This document shows, piece after piece, positions 7,752 to 14,154 of a stretch of DNA of 64,000 nt (the first letter of the stretch is position 1; every line of letters starts with the position of its first letter). The notes beneath the pieces were generated by a model that saw only the letters and a program-made list of their open reading frames with translations, was not told the DNA's origin and did not search any database. The DNA lies in assembly GCF_001422375.1 (NCBI RefSeq), contig NZ_LMMU01000001.1, forward strand, positions 1,982,178 to 2,046,177, given 5' to 3'. The stretch comes from Methylobacterium sp. Leaf99 (GTDB taxonomy: Bacteria > Pseudomonadota > Alphaproteobacteria > Rhizobiales > Beijerinckiaceae). The translations under genes were made by a program, and so were the position numbers.

Positions 7752-7991
7752 ATGTCGGACGTCACCTATCGCATCGTCGAGCACGACGGCGGCTACGCCT
7801 ACAAGGTCGGCGACGTGTTCTCCGAAACCTTCCCCAGCCACGACGAGGCGCTTCAGGCGGCCCAGGCGGCGGCGGCCGAGCAGCAGGTGCCGGGCTCCAC
7901 GGAGGGCATCCGCTACCAGGACGGCCAGGGCGCCTGGCACGACGAGACGGCGCAGGGCAACGACCGCCCCGTCGCCAAGGTCGTCGAGTAG
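7752..7991 (+). CDS. DUF2188-like small protein
   Basis: The protein has 79 residues from ATG 7752, with GAGGA 10 bases upstream. The pattern is that of DUF2188: two short strands (VTYRIVEHDGGYAYKVGDVF), a helix (SHDEALQAAQAAAAEQQV) and a final strand (IRYQDGQGAWHDE). It is cytoplasmic, with no Cys and no membrane segment. Function of the family is not established. It is followed by a strong hairpin, which suggests a separate transcript. Confidence 0.65.
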   Translation: MSDVTYRIVEHDGGYAYKVGDVFSETFPSHDEALQAAQAAAAEQQVPGSTEGIRYQDGQGAWHDETAQGNDRPVAKVVE

Positions 7992-8025
7992 GACCCGAAC
8001 GGTCGTCGCATAGGACCAAAGGCCG

Positions 8026-8052
8026 GGGGGCCGGGATTTGCACCCGGCCCCC
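8026..8052. terminator. Strong 10-bp GC hairpin after the DUF2188-like gene
   Basis: GGGGGCCGGG (8026-8035), 7-base loop ATTTGCA, CCCGGCCCCC (8043-8052). The perfect stem lies 35 bases after the upstream stop and about 45 bases before the nitroreductase start. No T tract follows. It could end transcription or shield mRNA ends. Confidence 0.55.
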
Positions 8053-8097
8053 ATCCGGTGCAAGGCGAAACGGCGCCCCCCGCCCCGGAGTTTCGCC

Positions 8098-8688
8098 GTG
8101 AATCCGCGTCAGCCCGACCACGCCATCGATCCCCTGTTCACCGAGCGCTGGTCGCCCCGCGCCTTCACCGGCGAGGCGGTGCCGGAATCCGAATTGCTCA
8201 GGATGTTCGAGGCCGCGCGCTGGGCGCCGTCCTCCTACAATTCCCAGCCGTGGCGCTTCCTCTACGCCCTGCGCGACACGCCCCACTGGGCGCCGTTCCT
8301 CGACCTGCTCGTGCCCGGCAACCGGACATGGGCCCAGGATGCCGGCGCGCTGGTGATCCTCGTGTCGAACACGCACATGAAGGTCGGCGACGTCCTGAAA
8401 CCCACGCCGAGCCATTCCCTGGACACCGGCGCGGCCTCGGCCAACTTCCAGCTCCAGGCCATCCGCCAGGGCTGGCACGTCCACGGCATGGGCGGGTTCG
8501 ACAAGCCCCGCGCCGCGACCCTGCTCGCCGTGCCGGACGGCAACCACGTGGAGGCCGCCTACGCCGTCGGCCGCGCCACTCCGCGCGACCAGCTGAGCGA
8601 GGAGCAGCGCGAGAAGGAGGTGCCGAACGGGCGCCGCCCCATCACCGACTTCATCCATGCCGGCGGTTTTCCGGGCCACAAGCTCTAG
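8098..8688 (+). CDS. Nitroreductase-family FMN oxidoreductase
   Basis: The protein has 196 residues from a GTG start at 8098, chosen because CGGAG lies just upstream and because translation from the ATG at 8038 would include the hairpin. Family features: RWSPRAFTGEAVPES near the N-terminus, the FMN-binding RWAPSSYNSQPWRF, and the C-terminal Gly-rich GGFD and AVGRAT stretches. Such enzymes reduce nitro groups, quinones or enals with NAD(P)H. Only 9 bases separate it from the next gene, an acyl-CoA synthetase with a GTG start, so the two are probably co-transcribed. Substrate unknown. Confidence 0.85.
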   Translation: MNPRQPDHAIDPLFTERWSPRAFTGEAVPESELLRMFEAARWAPSSYNSQPWRFLYALRDTPHWAPFLDLLVPGNRTWAQDAGALVILVSNTHMKVGDVLKPTPSHSLDTGAASANFQLQAIRQGWHVHGMGGFDKPRAATLLAVPDGNHVEAAYAVGRATPRDQLSEEQREKEVPNGRRPITDFIHAGGFPGHKL

Positions 8689-8697
8689 GCCGCGACG

Positions 8698-10314
8698 GTG
8701 CCGGCGCCCGCCTCCGATCCCGGCCTCTGCGCCGGCTTTGCCTGGGACATTCCCGCCCGGACCAACATGGGCGTGGAGGTCTGCGACGTCTGGGCCGCGC
8801 GCGACCCCGACCGCGTTGCGGTGATCGAGGTCACGGGGGCGGGGGTCGCCACCACCAGCTTCGGCACCCTGAAGGCCGAGTCCGACCGCCTCGCGGCGGC
8901 CCTGCGCGAACGGGGCGTGGTGCCCGGCGACCGGGTGGCGGTGCTGCTGCCGCAATCGGCGGCCGTGGTGGTGGCGCACGCCGCCGCCTACAAGCTCGGC
9001 GCCATCGCGCTGCCGCTGGCCGGCCTGTTCGGCCCCGAGGCCCTGGCCTACCGCCTCGCCGATTCCGGGGCGCGCGCGCTGATCACCGACGCGGCCGGCC
9101 TCGCCAAGGTCGCGCCCCTGCGGGCCGAATTGCCGGCCCTCGACCTGGTGGTGAATCGCGACGGCGCGGGCGAGGGGGCGCTGGCCTACGCCGACCTGCT
9201 GGCGGGCGCATCCGACGAAGGCTTCACCCCCGTCGAGACCGGGCCCGACGATCCGGCCCTGATGATCTACACCTCCGGCACCACCGGCCTCGCCAAGGGC
9301 GCGCTCCACGGCCACCGGGTGCTCCTCGGCCACATGCCGGGCTTCCTGATGATGCACGATTTCCCGCCCCGGCCCGGCGACCGCATGTGGACGCCGTCCG
9401 ACTGGGCCTGGGCCGGCGGCCTCCTCAACGCGACCCTGCCGGCCCTGCGCCTCGGCGTGCCCGTGGTGGCGCAGCCGGCGGCGCGGTTCGAGCCCGAGGC
9501 CGCCTTCCGGCTCATGGCCGAGCAGGCCGTCACGGTGGCGTTCCTGCCGCCGACCGCGCTGCGGATGCTGCGCACGGTGCCGGACCCGCGCGGCCGCTTC
9601 GACCTCACGAAACTCCGCAACATCGCCTCGGCCGGCGAGGCCCTGGGGACGGAGACCTTCGAATGGGCGAAGGCCGAACTCGGCCTCACCATCGGCGAGG
9701 CCTATGGCCAGACCGAGTGCAACCTCGTCCTCGCCGCCTGCCCCTCCGCCGGCATCGCCCGGGCCGGCTCCACCGGGCGGCCCGTGCCCGGCCACCGGGT
9801 GATGATCCAGCGCCCCGACGGCACCGAGACCGACGCCGACGAGCCCGGCGAGATCGTGGTCGCCCGCCCCGACCCGGTGATGTTCCTGGAGTACTGGAAC
9901 CAGCCGGAGGCGACGGCCAAGAAGTTCCGCGGCGACTGGATGCTCACCGGCGACACGGCCCGCCGCGACGCCGACGGCTACGTCCACTTCGTCGGCCGCG
10001 ACGACGACCTCATCACCTCGGCGGCCTACCGCATCGGCCCCACCGAGATCGAGGATTGCCTCGGGCGCCACCCGGCCGTGGCCCTGGCGGCGGCGGTGGG
10101 ACGGCCCGATCCCCTGCGCACGGAGATCGTGAAGGCCTACGTGGTCCTGCGCGACGGTTTCACCGCGTCCGACGCCCTGGCCGCCGAGATCCAGGCCTTC
10201 GTCCGCACCCGGCTCTCGGCCCACGAGTATCCGCGCGTGCTGGTGTTTCGCGATCACCTGCCGATGACGACCTCGGGCAAGATCATCCGCCGGCAGCTGC
10301 GCGACGAGGCCTGA
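8698..10314 (+). CDS. AMP-forming acyl-CoA synthetase (acetyl/medium-chain acyl-CoA ligase type)
   Basis: The protein has 538 residues and starts at GTG 8698, 9 bases after the nitroreductase stop. ANL-superfamily motifs are complete: A3 MIYTSGTTGLAKGALHGH, A5 GEAYGQTE, A7 DWMLTGDTARRDADGY, A8 GRDDDLITSAAYRIGPTEIE and the catalytic A10 Lys in TTSGKIIRRQL. The TPSDWAWAGGL stretch is typical of acetate and medium-chain acyl-CoA ligases (AcsA/ACSM group) rather than long-chain FadD. It activates a carboxylic acid through an acyl-AMP to the CoA thioester; chain length is not predicted. A strong hairpin follows. Confidence 0.88.
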   Translation: MPAPASDPGLCAGFAWDIPARTNMGVEVCDVWAARDPDRVAVIEVTGAGVATTSFGTLKAESDRLAAALRERGVVPGDRVAVLLPQSAAVVVAHAAAYKLGAIALPLAGLFGPEALAYRLADSGARALITDAAGLAKVAPLRAELPALDLVVNRDGAGEGALAYADLLAGASDEGFTPVETGPDDPALMIYTSGTTGLAKGALHGHRVLLGHMPGFLMMHDFPPRPGDRMWTPSDWAWAGGLLNATLPALRLGVPVVAQPAARFEPEAAFRLMAEQAVTVAFLPPTALRMLRTVPDPRGRFDLTKLRNIASAGEALGTETFEWAKAELGLTIGEAYGQTECNLVLAACPSAGIARAGSTGRPVPGHRVMIQRPDGTETDADEPGEIVVARPDPVMFLEYWNQPEATAKKFRGDWMLTGDTARRDADGYVHFVGRDDDLITSAAYRIGPTEIEDCLGRHPAVALAAAVGRPDPLRTEIVKAYVVLRDGFTASDALAAEIQAFVRTRLSAHEYPRVLVFRDHLPMTTSGKIIRRQLRDEA

Positions 10315-10327
10315 CCCGCGCGCGAAA

Positions 10328-10353
10328 ACGGCCGCGGGTCTCCCCGCGGCCGT
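10328..10353 (+). terminator. 11-bp hairpin after the acyl-CoA synthetase
   Basis: ACGGCCGCGGG (10328-10338), loop TCTC, CCCGCGGCCGT (10343-10353) lies 14 bases after the stop. The downstream bases are only mildly T-rich (GTGTCTTGTCG). Likely transcription end for the nitroreductase / acyl-CoA synthetase pair. Confidence 0.6.
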
Positions 10354-10450
10354 CCGGTGTCTTGTCGTGTGTGTCGCGCCAGACGACGATGCGGCGAACG
10401 CAGCGTCGTCTGCCCGCGCGACCGCGCGGCGGCGGGCGTCCGCCGAACGC

Positions 10451-10479
10451 CCTGATCCCGGCCATGGGCCGGGATCAGG
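10451..10479. terminator. 13-bp perfect hairpin facing the small exported-protein gene
   Basis: CCTGATCCCGGCC (10451-10463), loop ATG, GGCCGGGATCAGG (10467-10479). It sits 16 bases beyond the 3' end of the minus-strand gene ending at 10495. No T tract on either side; it probably stabilises or ends that transcript. Confidence 0.55.
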
Positions 10480-10494
10480 GCCGCTTGGCAAAAA

Positions 10495-10752
10495 TCAGCA
10501 GGCCGAGCCGCCGGCGGTCTGGCCGTACTGCATCACCGGGCGGGTCTGCTGGTTGGCGTTGCCGTCGGCGGCCGAGCTCGCCGGGCAGCCGAGATAGGTC
10601 GGGCCGCGCTCGTCGACGACCGTGTCCGTGGCCTCGATGCCGTAGGGTGCGTAGGACATGAAGCGCGACGGTCCGTCATAGGCCAAGGCCGGCGTCACGG
10701 CGGCGGCACCCAGGGCAAATGCGGCAACGAGGGTGGACAGACGCGTCTTCAT
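10495..10752 (-). CDS. Small exported protein with two Cys, unknown function
   Basis: The protein has 85 residues. Residues 1-24 form a signal peptide (KTRLSTLVAAFALGAAAVTP, cut after ALA). The mature part includes GPTYLGCPASSAADGNANQQ and ends GGSAC, so two Cys residues could form a disulfide in the periplasm. AAGGAGCC lies about 8 bases upstream of the ATG. No family is recognised; similar small proteins are common in Methylobacterium-like genomes, but this is an impression and not a search result. Confidence 0.6.
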   Translation of the reverse strand: MKTRLSTLVAAFALGAAAVTPALAYDGPSRFMSYAPYGIEATDTVVDERGPTYLGCPASSAADGNANQQTRPVMQYGQTAGGSAC

Positions 10753-11328
10753 TTGATGTCTTGGCTCCTTATTCAGAACAGACCCGATGTCCGTCCCGAT
10801 TGTACTTGCTCAACCTGCTCAAGGGGGTCCGGTTCCGGCACCGTGTGCTGGAGCGCACATGGGCGGGGCGGCCTGTGCGGTCGTCTGAAAGACAGTCTTC
10901 ATGGGATATCCGGTTCGTTGGTTCGCCCTGCGAACGACGGACTTCGCTCGGACGCCGGGCTGGCTTGCCGCGACGACGTCCGGCTGATCCGTTCGAGTCG
11001 TCTTGCCGAGGACTGGAAAACGCGCTGACGCGCGGGTCTTCGTTCTTGGAAAGGCGGGCGATCGCATAGGGCGTTTAGGACCTTGAGAACGCCCGCAACG
11101 CTTTGTCATCCCGGGGCCGCGCAGCGGATCCCGGGAACCAGAAACACCGGTTTTGCAAGGCTTTGCGCTGTCGGCGGCTCTAGATTCCGGGTTCGCCTGC
11201 GGCGCCCCGGAATGACACCGGAGGTCATCTGCGATTGCCCTGCCCCGCAGGCGGGGCGAGGGGATGCGCACCGCACCTCGTTTCTCGGGGATCGGCAAAG
11301 TCAGTCGAAGGATCGGATGGCTCTCGCA
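10753..11328. other. Gene-free stretch with a REP-like element
   Basis: Short frames here have no coding signal. The left part (10753-10850) is moderately AT-rich and probably holds the promoter of the leftward small gene. The right part contains the REP-like inverted repeat described separately. I see no RNA gene and no recombinase. Confidence 0.5.
11104..11217. repeat. REP-like inverted-repeat element, about 114 bp
   Basis: TGTCATCCCGGGGC (11104-11117) is nearly inverted by GCCCCGGAATGACA (11204-11217), with one mismatch. Inside, GATCCCGGGAACC near 11128 and ATTCCGGGTTCG near 11184 form a second inverted pair, and TCTAGATTCCGGG resembles intergenic palindromes I associate with Methylobacterium genomes. 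This reads as a dispersed repetitive extragenic palindrome. The copy number cannot be seen from one window. Confidence 0.6.
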
Positions 11329-11844
11329 TCACACCATCCCATCGCCCGCGTCCCGCCTTTGGCCGTGGGCCGCCGTGACCTTCTTCATGAGGTGGATGAG
11401 GGTGGCCTGCTCGGCGGGTGAGAGCGGCGCCAGCGTCAGGGCGTGGGCCTGCCGGGCCGCCCCCTCCATCCGCAGCAGCAGGGCGCAGCCCTCGGGGGTG
11501 AGGCGGCAATGCTGCGCGCGCCGATCGGCCGGGGACGGCGACCGCTCGACGAGGCCGCGCGCCTGCAGGCGCTTGAGGGCGCCCGTCGTCGTCGTGCGGT
11601 CCAGGGCGACCGCAAGGGCCAGGGTGGTCTGATCGGCCCCGTCGCGGGCCCGAAGCAGCGACAGCAGGCTGTATTGCAGGGGCGTGACGCGGAATGCGCC
11701 ACACAGCTCCGAAAACAGGCTGACATGGATCTGATGCAGGCGCCGCATCAGGAATCCGGGGCGCTCGGCCAGGGGCCACGGCGCCGGACCGTCCGCGCCG
11801 TCCGCCCCGGCGTCCCCGCGCAGCCTTGCTCCGCCCTCGTCCAT
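11329..11844 (-). CDS. MarR-family transcriptional regulator
   Basis: The protein has 171 residues from ATG 11844, which has GGGGAGGG upstream; the frame extends to 12000, but that part crosses the operator. The winged-helix core is typical of MarR: FRVTPLQYSLLSLLRARDGA, the recognition helix region TTLALAVALDRTTTTGALKR, the wing GLVERSPSPADRRAQHCRLT with the DRR signature, and a C-terminal dimerisation helix. It is divergent from the catabolic operon starting at 11988, with a palindrome between them. It is therefore likely the local ligand-responsive repressor of that operon. Confidence 0.88.
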   Translation of the reverse strand: MDEGGARLRGDAGADGADGPAPWPLAERPGFLMRRLHQIHVSLFSELCGAFRVTPLQYSLLSLLRARDGADQTTLALAVALDRTTTTGALKRLQARGLVERSPSPADRRAQHCRLTPEGCALLLRMEGAARQAHALTLAPLSPAEQATLIHLMKKVTAAHGQRRDAGDGMV

Positions 11845-11904
11845 GCCCGTCCCTCCCCGTGCCGCGCCACGGGACCCTCCGTGGCACGCCGCATGCTTTG
11901 GCTG

Positions 11905-11926
11905 AATGCGAAGCATACTTCGCATT
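11905..11926. promoter_or_regulatory. Perfect palindrome, likely MarR operator
   Basis: AATGCGAAG (11905-11913), spacer CATA, CTTCGCATT (11918-11926): 9-bp perfect arms, 22 bp in total, a typical MarR half-site spacing. It lies 61 bases upstream of both the regulator start and the amidohydrolase start, in a local AT-rich patch, so one dimer could block both promoters. Confidence 0.72.
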
Positions 11927-11987
11927 TCGGCGGTCCCGCCAGGGCCGTCGCAGCGATCGCGCCGGAGCGCGAGGGGAAAGACACGGA

Positions 11988-13262
11988 ATGGATATCGCAC
12001 GCTACGACATGCTGCTGCGCGGCGGGCGCGTCATCTGCCCGGTTTCCGGCATCGACGGCCTCAAGGACGTCGCCATCCGCGACGGGCGGATCGCGGCGGT
12101 GGCCGACAGCCTCGTTCCCTCCGCCGACACCGAGGTGGTGAACGTCGCCGGCAAGCTCGTCCTGCCGGGGATGATCGACACCCACGGCCACGTCTACCAG
12201 TACGTCACCGGCCGGTTCGGCCTGCCGCCCGACATGGTCGGCGTGCGCTCGGGCGTGACCACGGTGATCGACCAGGGCGGCGCGTCCTGCATGACCCTGC
12301 CGGGCTTCCGCCACTTCGTCGCCGAGACGGCCGAGACCCGGATCTACGCCTTCCTGTCCGCCTACCTCGTCGGCGGCCTCGAAGGCCACTTCTACCCGAA
12401 CCTCTACAGCCCCGAGGGCGTCGACATCGAGGCCACGGTGAAGTCGGCGGTGGAGAACCGCGACCTCGTGCGCGGCATCAAGGGCCATGCCGAGATCGGC
12501 GGCTTCGCCCGCTGGGGCATCCGGGTCATGGAGATGGCGGCCGAGATCAGCCGCAGGGCCGACCTGCCCCTCTACGTCCATTTCGGCCAGCTCTGGGGCC
12601 TGCCCGAGAGCGGCGCCAACGGCGAGGACGCCAACACCATCATGGAGCGGGTGATCCCGCTCCTGCGCCCCGGGGACTTTCTGGCCCACCCGTTCACCCG
12701 GCATCCGGGCGGCTTCATCAACGAGGCGGGCGTGGTCCACCCGATCATCCGGGCGGCCATGGATGCCGGCCTCCGGGTCGATGTCGGCCACGGCAGCCAC
12801 TTCTCCTACCGGGTCGCCCGCGCCTCCCTGCCGGCCGGCGTCATGCCCTACACCCTCGGCGCCGACATGCACGGTTACAACACCGAGGTGCCGCGGCCGG
12901 CGGGCACGCCGGACGAGCACCACGACGACGAGAACCACCCCTTCCTCGGCCAGGCCCGCTTCAGCCTGACCCAGGCCATGAGCTCGATGATGGCCCTCGG
13001 CCTCAGCCTCGAACAGGTGGTGCCCATGGTGACGAAGCATCCCGCCGAGATGCTCGGCCTGTCCGACCGCATCGGCGCCCTGACGCCGGGCTTTTCCGCC
13101 GACGTCTCGGTGCTCCACGACCATCGCGGCCGCTTCCTCCTGCGCGACAACGAGGACACGCAGGTCATCGCCCAGCGCCTGCTCCAGCCGGCCTTCTGCC
13201 TGCGCGCCGGCAAGCGCTTCGACGCCGACTCGCCGATCCTGCCCAGCGCCATCGCGGCCTGA
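11988..13262 (+). CDS. Metal-dependent amidohydrolase (dihydroorotase/deacetylase-like)
   Basis: The protein has 424 residues from ATG 11988 (GAGGGGAAAG upstream). It starts with the beta-sandwich typical of cyclic amidohydrolases (YDMLLRGGRVICPVSGIDGL), then the metal-binding HxH in GMIDTHGHVYQYV, a conserved Lys at RGIKGHAEIGG that may be the carboxylated or structural ligand, the later ligands in LYVHFGQ and HPFTRH, and GADMHG with the catalytic Asp. The C-terminal GLSDRIGALTPGFSADVSVL closes the sandwich. The family hydrolyses cyclic or acyl amides. As first gene of an operon with a formamidase-like hydrolase and a molybdenum hydroxylase, it may open a ring or deacylate an intermediate; the substrate is not known. 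Confidence 0.82.
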   Translation: MDIARYDMLLRGGRVICPVSGIDGLKDVAIRDGRIAAVADSLVPSADTEVVNVAGKLVLPGMIDTHGHVYQYVTGRFGLPPDMVGVRSGVTTVIDQGGASCMTLPGFRHFVAETAETRIYAFLSAYLVGGLEGHFYPNLYSPEGVDIEATVKSAVENRDLVRGIKGHAEIGGFARWGIRVMEMAAEISRRADLPLYVHFGQLWGLPESGANGEDANTIMERVIPLLRPGDFLAHPFTRHPGGFINEAGVVHPIIRAAMDAGLRVDVGHGSHFSYRVARASLPAGVMPYTLGADMHGYNTEVPRPAGTPDEHHDDENHPFLGQARFSLTQAMSSMMALGLSLEQVVPMVTKHPAEMLGLSDRIGALTPGFSADVSVLHDHRGRFLLRDNEDTQVIAQRLLQPAFCLRAGKRFDADSPILPSAIAA

Positions 13263-13287
13263 ACCGGACTTCGAAGGAGACGACCCC

Positions 13288-14154
13288 ATGGGTGCCGATC
13301 CGTCCCCGCTGCCGCCCGATCCGAGGCGCGACTGGTCCCGCCTCGACCGCGCGGCGCGCGACGCCGCCTACGACAACAACGCGGCGGTGCCCGATGCCGC
13401 CGCCCAGGCGGCCGCCCGCAACGCCGCCTCCGCCGCCTATCGGGCGGCGCATCCCGGCGCCCTCGACATCCCCTACGGCGACGCGCCCGGAACCGCCCTC
13501 GACCTCTATCCGGCGAAAAGCCCGGCGGCGCCCTGCCTCGTCTTCATCCACGGCGGCTACTGGCAGCGCAATTCCCGCGACCTGTTCGCGTGCTTTGCGC
13601 AAGGCCCCGCCGCCGCCGGCTGGTCCGTGGCCATGCCGGGCCACACCCTGGCGCCGGAAGCGAGCCTGACCCGGATCGTCGACGAGATCGGCCAAGCCCT
13701 CGACTGGCTCGCGGCGCGCGGGCCGGCCCACGGCATCGCCGGTCCCCTGGTGCTCGCCGGCTGGTCGGCGGGGGCGCATCTCGCGGCGATGCAGCTGGCA
13801 CACCCGGCCGTGACGGCGGGGCTCGCCATCTCGGGCGTCTACGAACTCGGGCCCATCCGCGACACCGGGCTGAACCGGGCCCTGTCCCTCACGGACGCGG
13901 AGGTCGCCGGCCTCTCCCCCCTGCGCCGGCCGGTGGTGGGGAAGCCCCTCGCCATCGCCTACGGCACCGCCGAGCGCCCGGCCCTCGTCCACGACGCCCG
14001 CGCCTTCCACGCCCTGCGCAGCGCCCATCACGCGCCGGGGCCGCTGATTCCGATCGCGGGGGCCGAGCACTTCTCCATCCTGAACGACCTGCGCCGTCCC
14101 GGCGGCGCCCTGGTGCGGGCCGCCATCGATCTCATCGAAGGGGTACGGGCATGA
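13288..14154 (+). CDS. Alpha/beta-hydrolase, arylformamidase (kynurenine formamidase BNA7)-like
   Basis: The protein has 288 residues. The oxyanion-hole motif HGGYW lies at about residue 90, the nucleophile elbow GWSAGAH at about residue 155 with catalytic Ser, and the acid/base region ends at GAEHFSILNDL. The combination HGGYW plus ISGVYELGPI is characteristic of BNA7-type formamidases, which hydrolyse N-formyl aryl amines such as N-formylkynurenine. No tryptophan-catabolism genes (tdo, kynU) are nearby, so a different N-acyl or N-formyl intermediate is likely. It starts 25 bases after the amidohydrolase stop and overlaps the next gene by ATGA, so the three are co-translated. Confidence 0.8.
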   Translation: MGADPSPLPPDPRRDWSRLDRAARDAAYDNNAAVPDAAAQAAARNAASAAYRAAHPGALDIPYGDAPGTALDLYPAKSPAAPCLVFIHGGYWQRNSRDLFACFAQGPAAAGWSVAMPGHTLAPEASLTRIVDEIGQALDWLAARGPAHGIAGPLVLAGWSAGAHLAAMQLAHPAVTAGLAISGVYELGPIRDTGLNRALSLTDAEVAGLSPLRRPVVGKPLAIAYGTAERPALVHDARAFHALRSAHHAPGPLIPIAGAEHFSILNDLRRPGGALVRAAIDLIEGVRA

